NCBI GenBank assembly: GCA_004557975.1
Contig: SFEV01000007.1
Location: forward strand, 1 to 64,000
Reading direction: 5' to 3'
From: Lachnospiraceae bacterium
Lineage (GTDB): Bacteria; Bacillota; Clostridia; Lachnospirales; Lachnospiraceae
Length of the DNA stretch: 64,000 nucleotides
Position 1 is the stretch's first letter. Every line of letters starts with the position of its first letter. The notes under the pieces were generated by a model. That model saw only the letters and a list, made by a program, of their open reading frames with translations, was not told the origin of the DNA and did not search any database. Below are positions 9,415 to 18,207 of this stretch, one piece after another. Both the position numbers and the translations under genes were made by a program.

Positions 9415-9443
9415 ATGATAACGTATCTGTATCAGAAATTCAA
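9415..9443 (-). promoter_or_regulatory. Sigma-A promoter for pyrBI
   Basis: On the minus strand, TTGAAT (9438-9443) and TATCAT (9415-9420) are 17 bases apart, about 35 bases upstream of the pyrB start. I see no terminator or PyrR-type attenuator in the short leader. Confidence 0.65.
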
Positions 9444-9621
9444 GTCAAATTTTGCGAATTTTGCAGACATGGAAATCTTTTGCTTTTTTGACGGATGTGA
9501 GGTATACTTGCCACATATGAACCGGCAGTCTCTGATGCTGGGCAGGGCCAGGATGAGACTGTACGGAAGCCTGCCTGTCGGGGAGGCTGCAGATTTTATC
9601 AGAGCATAAGGAGATGGGATT

Positions 9622-10005
9622 ATGAAATATTCAGAGCGAAAAAGACTGACATTTTTTGGTTTGCCGTTCACATTTACAACGTACACGGTGGATGAAGAGT
9701 TTATCACCATGAATTCCGGTTTCTTCAGGAGAGTTGAGAATGACTGCTATCTGTACAAGATTGTGGATGTCCGTCTTGAGACAAGCCTTGCAGAGCGTCT
9801 GTTCGGGCTTGGGACGGTACACTGCTTCAGCAGTGATGTGACGGATCCTGACCTTCGCCTCCGGCATATTAAACATGCAAAGGAAATCAAGGATTATATT
9901 TTGAAAGAATCTGAAGCCCAGAGAATGAAGCGCCGCACGCTGAATACACAGAGCCTGGACGGAGAACCGTTCCTGGGACAGGGGGACAGCTGTGATATCT
10001 GTTGA
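9622..10005 (+). CDS. PH-domain (bPH/DUF304-like) protein
   Basis: This 127-residue protein begins with an AAGGAG site eight bases upstream of its ATG. The pattern TYTVDEEFITMNSGFFRR followed by LYKIVDVRLETSLAER and LFGLGTVHCFSSD is that of bacterial pleckstrin-homology-like domains, where the middle helix-strand segment reads as 'IvDv...s..erlfGlgtv'. There is no membrane segment, unlike YdbS-type relatives. The C-terminal 30 residues are polar and probably disordered. The role is unknown; related domains bind lipids or proteins at the membrane. It stands upstream of prfC, with only an 81-base gap. Confidence 0.75.
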   Translation: MKYSERKRLTFFGLPFTFTTYTVDEEFITMNSGFFRRVENDCYLYKIVDVRLETSLAERLFGLGTVHCFSSDVTDPDLRLRHIKHAKEIKDYILKESEAQRMKRRTLNTQSLDGEPFLGQGDSCDIC

Positions 10006-10086
10006 CAGCATTTCTCAACCCTGATAAAATAGGCAAAGCGATTATTAACCGATTATGAATCAGGGAAACAGTTGGAGGAAGCTGCT

Positions 10087-11673
10087 GTGAGTGATATAAG
10101 AAACGAAATTGAAAAGAGAAGGACATTTGCGATTATCTCCCACCCGGATGCAGGAAAGACGACGCTGACAGAGAAATTTCTGCTTTATGGCGGCGCGATC
10201 AATCTTGCCGGTTCTGTAAAAGGAAAGGCGACGGCACGTCATGCAGTGTCGGACTGGATGGAGATTGAGAAGGAGAGGGGTATTTCCGTTACTTCCTCTG
10301 TGCTGCAGTTTAATTACGGTGGATTCTGCATCAATATTCTGGATACACCGGGACATCAGGATTTCTCGGAGGACACGTACCGTACGCTGATGGCGGCAGA
10401 TTCTGCCGTAATGGTGATTGACGCATCAAAAGGTGTCGAAGCACAGACGCGCAAGCTTTTCAAGGTCTGTGTCATGCGCCACATTCCGATTTTTACGTTT
10501 ATCAACAAAATGGACAGGGATGCAAATGACACCTTTGAGCTGCTGGATGATATTGAAAAGGAGCTGGGGATTGCCACATGTCCGATCAACTGGCCTATTG
10601 GTTCCGGAAAGAATTTTAAAGGCGTGTACAACCGTGCACAGCGAAGGGTGACTACATTTACCGATACGCAGAAGGGTACGAAAGCCGGCGTGGCCACGGA
10701 AATTGACGTGGATGATCCGGCCCTGGAGGAGTTTATCGGTACGGAAAACAAGGAAAAGCTGCTGGAGGAGATCGAGCTGCTGGACGGAGCTTCGGCAGAA
10801 TTTGACCAGGAGCTTGTGAGCAGGGGAGAGCTTTCCCCCGTATTTTTCGGTTCTGCGCTGACCAATTTTGGCGTGGAGATTTTTCTGAAGCACTTTCTGC
10901 AGATGACAACGTCACCGCTTCCGCGTACTGCTGACTGCGGTGTCATTGATCCGATGACCGAGGATTTTTCTGCATTTGTATTTAAAATTCAGGCGAATAT
11001 GAATAAGGCACACAGAGACAGGATCGCGTTTATGCGTATCTGTTCCGGAAAGTTTGATGCAGGCATGGAGGTTTATCATGTACAGGGAGACAGGAAACAG
11101 AGGCTTTCCCAGCCCCAGCAGATGATGGCCCAGGAGCGCCACGTGGTGCAGGAAGCATACGCCGGAGATATTATCGGTGTGTTCGATCCGGGTATTTTTT
11201 CCATAGGAGATACAATCTGCATGCCGGGCAAAAAATTTGCGTACGAGGGAATTCCGACATTCGCTCCGGAGCATTTTGCGAGGGTGCGCCAGATGGATAC
11301 GATGAAGCGCAAGCAGTTTGTGAAGGGAATCAACCAGATTGCCCAGGAGGGTGCCATTCAGATTTTCCAGGAGTTCAATACAGGTATGGAGGAGATCATT
11401 GTGGGCGTAGTGGGCGTGCTGCAGTTTGATGTCCTGAAATACCGCCTTGAAAATGAGTACAATGTGGATATCCGTCTGGAGACTCTTCCGTATGAGCACA
11501 TCCGCTGGATTGAAAATGAAGAGATCGACATGAACAGGATCGTCGGTACTTCCGATATGAAGAAGATTAAGGACCTGAAGGGCAGACCTCTGCTTCTGTT
11601 TGTAAACAGCTGGTCGGTGGGAATGGTGCTCGACCGGAACGAAGGATTAATTCTTTCTGAATTTGGACGATAA
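10087..11673 (+). CDS. prfC: Peptide chain release factor 3
   Basis: RF3 is the GTPase that recycles RF1/RF2 from the ribosome after termination. GTG 10087 is taken as the start: GGAGG lies eight bases upstream and the protein then opens SDIRNEIEKRRTFAII, the usual RF3 beginning; the in-frame TTG at 10072 would overlap that ribosome site. The 528-residue product has G1 SHPDAGKTTLTE, G3 DTPGHQDF and G4 NKMDRD, then the RF3-specific C-terminal domains, for example GVVGVLQFDVLKYRLENEY. It is complete. Confidence 0.96.
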   Translation: MSDIRNEIEKRRTFAIISHPDAGKTTLTEKFLLYGGAINLAGSVKGKATARHAVSDWMEIEKERGISVTSSVLQFNYGGFCINILDTPGHQDFSEDTYRTLMAADSAVMVIDASKGVEAQTRKLFKVCVMRHIPIFTFINKMDRDANDTFELLDDIEKELGIATCPINWPIGSGKNFKGVYNRAQRRVTTFTDTQKGTKAGVATEIDVDDPALEEFIGTENKEKLLEEIELLDGASAEFDQELVSRGELSPVFFGSALTNFGVEIFLKHFLQMTTSPLPRTADCGVIDPMTEDFSAFVFKIQANMNKAHRDRIAFMRICSGKFDAGMEVYHVQGDRKQRLSQPQQMMAQERHVVQEAYAGDIIGVFDPGIFSIGDTICMPGKKFAYEGIPTFAPEHFARVRQMDTMKRKQFVKGINQIAQEGAIQIFQEFNTGMEEIIVGVVGVLQFDVLKYRLENEYNVDIRLETLPYEHIRWIENEEIDMNRIVGTSDMKKIKDLKGRPLLLFVNSWSVGMVLDRNEGLILSEFGR

Positions 11674-11686
11674 GGGTAAATCTTTC

Positions 11687-11715
11687 TTGCAAACATGGAC
11701 AGATTTGGGTATAAT
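11687..11715 (+). promoter_or_regulatory. Sigma-A promoter for the Asp23-nusB-xse operon
   Basis: TTGCAA (11687-11692) and TATAAT (11710-11715) are 17 bases apart, in the 107-bp gap after prfC and about 65 bases before the Asp23-family start. Confidence 0.8.
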
Positions 11716-11780
11716 CTATCATAAAGGAAACGTGCGGCGTCTGGCCGCCGGAGTGAAGGAAAGATACTGGGAGGTATTCT

Positions 11781-12161
11781 ATGGAAAATACAGAAATTCA
11801 TACCCATGTGATACAAAACGAAGAGAAGTTCGGAGAGGTGCGTATTGCTGATGAGGTAGTGGCCATTATCGCAGGTCTCGCTGCTTCCGAGGTGGAGGGT
11901 GTTGCTTCCATGGCGGGGAATGTGACGAGAGATCTGATCGGCAAGCTTGGTATGAAGAGCCTTTCCAAGGGTGTCAAGATCACGATGGATGACAGGACGG
12001 TCTGGGTGGCGCTGGCGATTAATATCCGCTACGGCTACAATGTTCCTGCAACCTGCACTCAGATCCAGGAGAAAGTAAAGACCGCGATCGAGACAATGAC
12101 AGGTCTTGAAGTGGCTGAGGTCAACATCAAGATCGTAAACGTTCAGATGGACAATAATTAA
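11781..12161 (+). CDS. Asp23/Gls24-family envelope stress protein
   Basis: The 126-residue protein has the family pattern GEVRIADEVVAIIAGLAASEVEGV, here quoted as GEVRIADEVVAIIAG followed by EVEGVASMAG, and the ending AEVNIKIVNVQ. Family members form membrane-associated assemblies with AmaP and are linked to envelope stress in Gram-positive bacteria; in Clostridia a copy commonly sits before nusB, as it does here. A GGGAGG site lies seven bases before the ATG. A terminator follows right after the stop, so part of the transcription may end before nusB. Confidence 0.9.
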   Translation: MENTEIHTHVIQNEEKFGEVRIADEVVAIIAGLAASEVEGVASMAGNVTRDLIGKLGMKSLSKGVKITMDDRTVWVALAINIRYGYNVPATCTQIQEKVKTAIETMTGLEVAEVNIKIVNVQMDNN

Positions 12162-12166
12162 GAGAG

Positions 12167-12196
12167 AAAAGGGGACGGTATTCAGTTCCCTTTTTT
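12167..12196 (+). terminator. Intrinsic terminator after the Asp23-family gene
   Basis: AAAGGGGAC and GTTCCCTTTT form a short stem with an eight-base loop, followed by six Ts (12191-12196). It lies five bases after the stop codon and 60 bases before nusB, so it may be a partial attenuator between the two. Confidence 0.75.
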
Positions 12197-12256
12197 ATCA
12201 TATTGGGAGTCTGCCCAAAATCCGGCAGCTCCTCTTACTACCAAGGAGACCATGAC

Positions 12257-12652
12257 ATGAAGAGAAGTGAAATCAGAGAGAATATTTTCAAGCTCGTATT
12301 CTGCGGGGATTTCCATACGAAGGAAGAGCTTTCAGGACAGGTGGAGAGCTATTTTGAGGAGCTTCCGGAAATTACTGAGGAGGAGCACGCATATATTGCG
12401 GAAAAGTTTGATAGAATAAAGGATCACGTTGCTGAGATTGACGCAAAGATCAATGAGGTGGCGAAGGGATGGAAGACGGACCGCATGGGAAAGGCAGAGC
12501 TGGCGATTCTGCGTCTGGCAGTCTATGAAATGCAGTACGACGAGGATGTGCCGGTGAAGGTCGCGATCAATGAGGCGGTGGAGCTGGCAAAAAAATTCGG
12601 CGGGGATGAGTCGCCGTCCTTTGTCAACGGTATTCTGGCAAAACTGGCCTGA
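12257..12652 (+). CDS. nusB: Transcription antitermination factor NusB
   Basis: NusB binds boxA RNA with NusE (S10) in rRNA antitermination. The chosen ATG has AAGGAG nine bases upstream and gives a 131-residue protein starting MKRSEIRENIFKLVF, the normal NusB beginning; an in-frame upstream start would add 18 unrelated residues over the terminator region. The conserved C-terminal helices are visible in KAELAILRLAVYEM, PVKVAINEAVELAKKF and SFVNGILAKLA. It heads the exonuclease VII and isoprenoid genes. Confidence 0.95.
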   Translation: MKRSEIRENIFKLVFCGDFHTKEELSGQVESYFEELPEITEEEHAYIAEKFDRIKDHVAEIDAKINEVAKGWKTDRMGKAELAILRLAVYEMQYDEDVPVKVAINEAVELAKKFGGDESPSFVNGILAKLA

Positions 12653-12738
12653 GGAAGGAGCGAAGCAGGCAGGGTGTTCTGTGCGATCCTGTGCGGACCG
12701 TATTCTGTATTTACTCTGGGATTCTGCTTTACGGGACA

Positions 12739-14007
12739 ATGCAGAAGGTATATTCAGTCAGTCAGATCAATACTTATATCAGAAATATGTTTACACAGGA
12801 TTTTGTCCTGAACAGGTTGAGCGTCCGGGGAGAAGTGTCCAACTGCAAGTATCACACGTCGGGCCATATTTACTTCTCTTTGAAGGACGCAGGCGGTACC
12901 ATTTCCTGTATCATGTTTGCCGGTGCCAGAAAGGGACTGGCTTTTCGGATGTCTGACGGGCAGCAGGTGGTTGTGGAGGGCAGCGTGAATGTATATGAGC
13001 GGGATGGGAAATATCAGCTCTATGCCACACGGATCAGGCTGGATGGAGCGGGACTGCTGTATGAACAGTATCTTGCGCTGAAGCAGGAGCTGGAGGAGAT
13101 GGGAATGTTTGCTCCGGAGTATAAGCAGCAGATACCGTCTTTTGTGCGGCGGCTCGGTGTCGTGACGGCGCCCACCGGCGCTGCAATCCGCGATATTATC
13201 AATATTTCCAGGAGAAGAAATCCCGGTATTGAAATTATTCTGTATCCGGCGAAGGTGCAGGGGGAAGGTGCTGCAAAGAGCGTGGCGGAAGGCATCCGGG
13301 CCCTGGATGAGCTGGGGCTGGATGTGATCATTGCCGGAAGAGGCGGCGGGTCCATAGAGGATCTGTGGGCATTCAATGAAGAGATTGTTGCGCGCGCGAT
13401 TTTCGACTGCAGGACTCCGATTATTTCTGCTGTGGGACACGAGACAGATACAACGATTGCCGACTTTGTGGCGGATCTGCGTGCTCCGACGCCTTCGGCG
13501 GCTGCAGAGCTTGCTGTGGTGGATGTTTCACAGTTACTTTCGCAGCTCGAAGGATATCGGGCGCGCATGAACCGCATTATGGAATACAGAATTGCTGATG
13601 GCAGAATGCGTCTTGACCAGTATAAAATGCGGCTTCAGTATGCCAGTCCGGGACACCGCATCCGGGAGCAGAGAATGCGGGCCGCGGATCTTGAAGAGCT
13701 GTTTGCCAGGGCCATGGCGGAGATGCTGCAGGAGAGAAAGCATCAGCTGTCACTTTATATTGAGAAATTCAGGGCAGTCTCACCTCTCGAAAAGCTGTCC
13801 AGAGGATATGCCTGTGTGACGGATGAAACACAGAAAAAGGTGTATTCTGTCAGCCAGGTGGAGAGCGGGCAGCGTGTCCGTATTTACGTTTCGGATGGTG
13901 TGATTGATGCGGATGTGGTGTCAGCTGAGTACATGGAGACATTGCAGAACACAGGACAGGAACCGCAAAACGCATTGAGCAGAACCGGACGCGTTTTGAA
14001 CAGGTAA
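12739..14007 (+). CDS. xseA: Exodeoxyribonuclease VII large subunit
   Basis: It is the catalytic subunit of the nuclease that cuts single-stranded DNA into short oligonucleotides. ATG 12739 gives 422 residues beginning MQKVYSVSQINTYIRNMF, the typical opening; a GTG 48 bases upstream is open too but adds atypical residues. The N-terminal OB-fold shows GEVSNCKYHTSGHIYFSLKD. The core contains VVTAPTGAAIRDI, IIAGRGGGSIEDLWAFN and SAVGHETDTTI, the family signature. No strong ribosome site lies close to the start. The small subunit follows. Confidence 0.95.
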   Translation: MQKVYSVSQINTYIRNMFTQDFVLNRLSVRGEVSNCKYHTSGHIYFSLKDAGGTISCIMFAGARKGLAFRMSDGQQVVVEGSVNVYERDGKYQLYATRIRLDGAGLLYEQYLALKQELEEMGMFAPEYKQQIPSFVRRLGVVTAPTGAAIRDIINISRRRNPGIEIILYPAKVQGEGAAKSVAEGIRALDELGLDVIIAGRGGGSIEDLWAFNEEIVARAIFDCRTPIISAVGHETDTTIADFVADLRAPTPSAAAELAVVDVSQLLSQLEGYRARMNRIMEYRIADGRMRLDQYKMRLQYASPGHRIREQRMRAADLEELFARAMAEMLQERKHQLSLYIEKFRAVSPLEKLSRGYACVTDETQKKVYSVSQVESGQRVRIYVSDGVIDADVVSAEYMETLQNTGQEPQNALSRTGRVLNR

Positions 14008-14044
14008 GATGACAGAAGAAAAACGCAGGAAAGGAGCCGGAAAT

Positions 14045-14272
14045 ATGTCAGAGATGGAAAAGGAACAGCAGGAGGAGCTGTCTTTGGAGGAAACATTTGC
14101 AAAGCTGGATGAGATGCTGGAGCGGCTGGAGAACCGCGAACTTCCGCTGGAGGAATCGTTCCGGCTCTATAAAGAAGGAATGGATCTGCTTTGTACGTGT
14201 AATAAAAAAATAGATACGGTGGAAAAGAAAATACAGATCATGAATGGGGATGGTGAACTTGACGAATTTTGA
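14045..14272 (+). CDS. xseB: Exodeoxyribonuclease VII small subunit
   Basis: This short helical subunit binds XseA. ATG 14045 has AAGGAG eight bases upstream and yields 75 residues; another in-frame ATG at 14009, right after the xseA stop, would add 12 residues. The family core reads LEETFAKLDEMLERLEN, LPLEESFRLYKEGM and VEKKIQIM. Its end overlaps the ispA start by 29 bases, as expected in this tightly packed operon. Confidence 0.93.
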   Translation: MSEMEKEQQEELSLEETFAKLDEMLERLENRELPLEESFRLYKEGMDLLCTCNKKIDTVEKKIQIMNGDGELDEF

Positions 14273-15149
14273 CAGTCAGATGAAAAAAAGGGTAACAGAG
14301 ATCAAGAGCATTATCGAAGGCTATCTTCCGGATGAGGAAGGCTTCCAGCGCACGCTTCTGGAGGCGGTCAACTACAGTATGCTGGTGGGGGGAAAGAAGC
14401 TTCGGCCCCTTCTGATGCAGCAGACATACGTCATGTTCGGCGGTACTTCTGCAGTGATCAGACCGTTTATGGCTGCAATGGAAATGATCCATACGCATTC
14501 GCTGATTCACGATGATCTTCCGGCTATGGATAACGATGAGTATCGCCGGGGGAAAAAGACGACACACGTTGTCTATGGAGAGGCTATGGCGATTCTTGCA
14601 GGGGATGCACTGCTGAATCTGGCGTATGAGACGGCTGCAAAAGCATTTGATATGGAGCCGGGCAATCCGAATATCGGAAAGGCATTCCAGATCCTTACTG
14701 GAAAGACAGGACTCGACGGAATGATTGGAGGTCAGTCTGTCGATGTGGAATTCGTGGATCGTCCTCTCACAGAGGAACAGCTATATTTCATTTACAGACT
14801 TAAGACGGGAGCTTTGATCGAAGCGTCGATGATGATCGGTGCGGTGCTTGCCGGTGCGACTCAGGAGGAGACAGAGAAGGTCGAGCAGATTGCCAAAAAT
14901 GTCGGTCTGGCATTTCAGATACAGGATGATATTCTTGATGTGACGGGAGAGCAGGAGGTACTCGGAAAGCCTGTCAACAGTGATGAGAAGAATAAAAAAA
15001 CAACGTACGTTACGGTGAAAGGGCTGGAACAGGCCAGAGAGGACGTGGCACGCTATTCGGAGGAGGCCATCCGGCTTCTGGAAGAGCTGCCTTATGAGAA
15101 TGAGTTCCTGCATGAGCTGATTCTCAATCTAATACACCGCAGCGCATGA
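14244..15149 (+). CDS. ispA: Farnesyl/geranylgeranyl diphosphate synthase
   Basis: It condenses isopentenyl diphosphate with allylic diphosphates to make C15 or longer prenyl chains. The 301-residue protein carries both aspartate-rich metal sites: HDDLPAMDNDEYRRG and QDDILDV, plus GGKKLRPLL. It overlaps xseB. Starts at 14244 and 14250 are both possible. Dxs, the first enzyme of the same isoprenoid route, is encoded next, so the operon supplies both precursor and chain. Confidence 0.94.
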   Translation: MGMVNLTNFDSQMKKRVTEIKSIIEGYLPDEEGFQRTLLEAVNYSMLVGGKKLRPLLMQQTYVMFGGTSAVIRPFMAAMEMIHTHSLIHDDLPAMDNDEYRRGKKTTHVVYGEAMAILAGDALLNLAYETAAKAFDMEPGNPNIGKAFQILTGKTGLDGMIGGQSVDVEFVDRPLTEEQLYFIYRLKTGALIEASMMIGAVLAGATQEETEKVEQIAKNVGLAFQIQDDILDVTGEQEVLGKPVNSDEKNKKTTYVTVKGLEQAREDVARYSEEAIRLLEELPYENEFLHELILNLIHRSA

Positions 15150-15155
15150 TGAAGG

Positions 15156-17027
15156 GTGGCGTTTATTCTGTTAGAGAACATCAGAGAAGCAAACGATATC
15201 AAGAAGATAGAGAAAGAAAAGCTGCCGGAGCTGGCACAGGAGATCAGGGAATTTCTGATTGAAAAGATCAGTGAGAACGGCGGTCATCTCGCCTCAAATC
15301 TCGGTGTGGTGGAACTTACGATGGCGCTGCATCTTACGTTTGAGCTCCCGCAGGATAAAATTATCTGGGATGTGGGACACCAGTCCTACACACACAAGAT
15401 TCTGACCGGGAGAAAGGAAGGATTTGACCAGCTTCGAAAATACGGGGGTATGAGTGGTTTCCCGAAGCGAAAGGAGAGCGATTGTGATGCCTTTGATACG
15501 GGTCACAGCTCCACCTCCATTTCTGCGGGTATTGGATACGTCTGTGCCAGAGACCTGCAGAAAGAGACGTATTCGGTGATCTCAGTCATCGGAGACGGTG
15601 CGCTGACCGGCGGTATGGCGTATGAGGCACTCAACAATGCCGCACAGCTTACGTCGAATTTTATTATCGTACTGAATGATAACAACATGTCGATTTCGGA
15701 GAACGTGGGGGGCATCTCTGCGTACCTGAGCAACATCCGGACGGCTGAGTCATATACCGGGCTGAAAAACGGCATAGAGAACACACTGAATAAGATCCCG
15801 GTCTACGGGGACAAGCTGATCCGTGGAATACGAAATACAAAGCAGGGTATCAAACAGTTCTTTGTCCCGGGTATGTTTTTTGAAGAGATGGGGATTACGT
15901 ATCTCGGTCCGGTGGACGGGCACAATATTCCTCAGATGCTTCGTGTGCTGCGTGATGCAAAAAAAGTAAACGGACCTGTTCTTGTCCATGTGAATACAAA
16001 GAAGGGCAAGGGATTCGAACCTGCAGAGAGGATGCCGGCGCGTTTCCACGGAGCTGAGCCTTTTGATCCGGAAACGGGGCTTCCAAATGCCCGCAGGAAA
16101 AAGGCGGCGTATACCGATGTCTTTTCAACGGTTATGTGCAAGATGGGAGCGCGGGAGCCGAAGCTTGTGGCGATCACGGCGGCTATGCCGGACGGTACGG
16201 GGCTGAAGCGGTTCCGGAATATGTACAGGGACCGGTTTTTCGATGTGGGAATTGCGGAGGCTCATGCTGTTACCTTTGCGGCGGGGCTGGCTGCAGGTGG
16301 TATGAAACCTGTGGTTGCCGTGTATTCTTCATTTTTACAGAGAGCATTTGATCAGGTGATCCATGATGTGTGCATTCAGAACCTTCATGTGGTTTTCGCT
16401 GTGGACCGGGCAGGTCTGGTGGGCAGCGACGGCGAGACGCACCAGGGGATTTTTGACCTGTCGTTTCTGTCTGATATTCCCAATATGTGTGTCATGGCTC
16501 CGAAGAACAAGTGGGAGCTGGCTGATATGCTGAAGTATGCGATTGCTTATGACGGACCGATTGCCCTGCGGTATCCCCGTGGAGAAGCGTATGACGGATT
16601 GCAGGAATTCCGTGCTCCGATCCAGTTCGGAAAGAGTGAGATGATTTATGATGAGTGCGGTCTTGCGCTGGTGGCGGTCGGCAGTATGGTAAAAACGGCG
16701 CTGGCTGTGCGGGATCTGCTTAAAGAGCTGGGATACAGCTGTACGATTATCAACGCACGCTTCGTGAAACCGTTGGATGAGGAGATGCTTGCATATCTGG
16801 CGAAGGATCACAGACTTATTGTGACGATGGAGGAAAATGTCAGAAACGGCGGCTTCGGTGAGAAGGTGCTGGAATACTACAGTGATACACAGACGGAGAT
16901 TCAGGTCATGCAGATTGCTCTGCCGGATGACTATATCGAACATGGAAATGTGGATGTGCTGAAGGCGGAAGCTTGTATCGACGCGGAGTCTGTATTCAAG
17001 AAGATTGTTGCGTCATATTTGCCGTGA
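15156..17027 (+). CDS. dxs: 1-deoxy-D-xylulose-5-phosphate synthase
   Basis: This thiamine-diphosphate enzyme joins pyruvate and glyceraldehyde 3-phosphate at the start of the MEP isoprenoid pathway. The 623 residues are the usual length. Visible marks are GGHLASNLGVVELT, the thiamine-binding GDGALTGGMAYEALNNA with NDNNMSIS, and the second-half motif DVGIAEAHAVTFAAG. The start codon is unclear: GTG 15156 overlaps the only AAGGG, and no ATG lies in frame near the N-terminus, so a GTG or rarer start is used. The gene begins six bases after ispA ends. Confidence 0.95.
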   Translation: MAFILLENIREANDIKKIEKEKLPELAQEIREFLIEKISENGGHLASNLGVVELTMALHLTFELPQDKIIWDVGHQSYTHKILTGRKEGFDQLRKYGGMSGFPKRKESDCDAFDTGHSSTSISAGIGYVCARDLQKETYSVISVIGDGALTGGMAYEALNNAAQLTSNFIIVLNDNNMSISENVGGISAYLSNIRTAESYTGLKNGIENTLNKIPVYGDKLIRGIRNTKQGIKQFFVPGMFFEEMGITYLGPVDGHNIPQMLRVLRDAKKVNGPVLVHVNTKKGKGFEPAERMPARFHGAEPFDPETGLPNARRKKAAYTDVFSTVMCKMGAREPKLVAITAAMPDGTGLKRFRNMYRDRFFDVGIAEAHAVTFAAGLAAGGMKPVVAVYSSFLQRAFDQVIHDVCIQNLHVVFAVDRAGLVGSDGETHQGIFDLSFLSDIPNMCVMAPKNKWELADMLKYAIAYDGPIALRYPRGEAYDGLQEFRAPIQFGKSEMIYDECGLALVAVGSMVKTALAVRDLLKELGYSCTIINARFVKPLDEEMLAYLAKDHRLIVTMEENVRNGGFGEKVLEYYSDTQTEIQVMQIALPDDYIEHGNVDVLKAEACIDAESVFKKIVASYLP

Positions 17028-17164
17028 CGGAATGCGGAATCAGGGTAACTGTACCTGAACAGATACGAATCAGGAAATTAAGAAAAGCCATCAGGGATGG
17101 CACGGCGGAATAGAGAACATGAAAATGCCGGAGAATGACCGGTGTACAGATCTGGAGCAGAAGT

Positions 17165-18025
17165 ATGAAAGAACGTTTGGATGTGCTGCTTGTGGGCCGT
17201 GGTCTTGCGTCATCGCGGGAGAAGGCAAAGGCAGTGATTATGGCGGGAGATGTCTTTGTCAACGGACAGAGAGAAGACAAGGCCGGGACAATGATTGATG
17301 ATAAGGCGGAGATCACGGTAAAGGGGAGCCAGCTTAAGTATGTCAGCCGCGGCGGACTGAAGCTTGAGAAGGCGATGAGCCATTTTGATCTGACGCCGTC
17401 GGGAAAGGTCTGCATGGATGTGGGAGCGTCCACAGGAGGGTTTACGGACTGCATGCTGCAAAACGGCGCAGTCAGGGTGTATTCCGTGGATGTGGGACAC
17501 GGACAGCTTGACTGGAAGCTGCGCAATGATGACCGGGTGGTATGCATGGAGAAGACAAATATCCGGTATGTGGTGCCGGAGGATATTGAAGAGAGACCGT
17601 CCTTTGTATCCATTGATGTGTCCTTCATTTCCCTTACGAAGGTGCTTCTCCCGGTGAGAGGGCTGATGACGGAGGATGGAGAGATTGTATGCCTGATTAA
17701 ACCGCAGTTTGAGGCCGGAAGGGAAAAGGTAGGGAAGAAAGGCGTGGTGAGAGATCCGCAGGTTCACAGAGAAGTAATCTGCAAGGTCATCGAGTATGCT
17801 GCGTCAATCGGACTTCAGAGCCTGAATCTGGAGTTTTCACCGATCAAGGGGCCGGAGGGCAACATAGAATATCTGCTGCATCTGAAAAAGCTTCCGGATG
17901 TGATCCGGCATGATGGAGAGACAGATGAAACTGAGTTCAGCGGACGGACTTTACCGGAAGCTGCGGTTACAATGCAGAAGGTGGAGCAGACTGTTTCTGC
18001 GGCACATGAGACGCTGGATCGTTGA
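17165..18025 (+). CDS. tlyA: TlyA-family rRNA methyltransferase (hemolysin-A-like)
   Basis: TlyA proteins 2'-O-methylate cytidines in rRNA. ATG 17165 is chosen because GGAG lies eight bases upstream; it gives 286 residues. An S4 domain opens the protein (ERLDVLLVGRGLASSREKAK, 20 residues), followed by the Rossmann methyltransferase core with the S-adenosylmethionine motif DVGASTGGFTDCML and IDVSFISL. It follows dxs after 137 bp, in the order normal for Clostridia, and precedes nadK. The last 40 residues past LKKLPD are variable and polar. Confidence 0.92.
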   Translation: MKERLDVLLVGRGLASSREKAKAVIMAGDVFVNGQREDKAGTMIDDKAEITVKGSQLKYVSRGGLKLEKAMSHFDLTPSGKVCMDVGASTGGFTDCMLQNGAVRVYSVDVGHGQLDWKLRNDDRVVCMEKTNIRYVVPEDIEERPSFVSIDVSFISLTKVLLPVRGLMTEDGEIVCLIKPQFEAGREKVGKKGVVRDPQVHREVICKVIEYAASIGLQSLNLEFSPIKGPEGNIEYLLHLKKLPDVIRHDGETDETEFSGRTLPEAAVTMQKVEQTVSAAHETLDR

Positions 18026-18207
18026 AAGACAAAGCCTGCAGGAAAATGGAATGGTGCAGACCACAGGGAAATGATACAGAACGCAGAGAATATGGACAAT
18101 ATGGTTGAAATCAGGCTGCGGGACGTGTGAGGCGGCACAGATTTCCGGAAAAGGGAAGAAAAAAGAGATTCCGATAGGATTCATTGCAATGATACGGAAG
18201 ATGGGGG

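Noticed and set aside
9373..9609. A 78-codon open frame between pyrB and the PH-domain gene
   Set aside because: It begins inside the pyrB start region, has no ribosome site and no recognisable sequence; the region already holds the pyrBI promoter.
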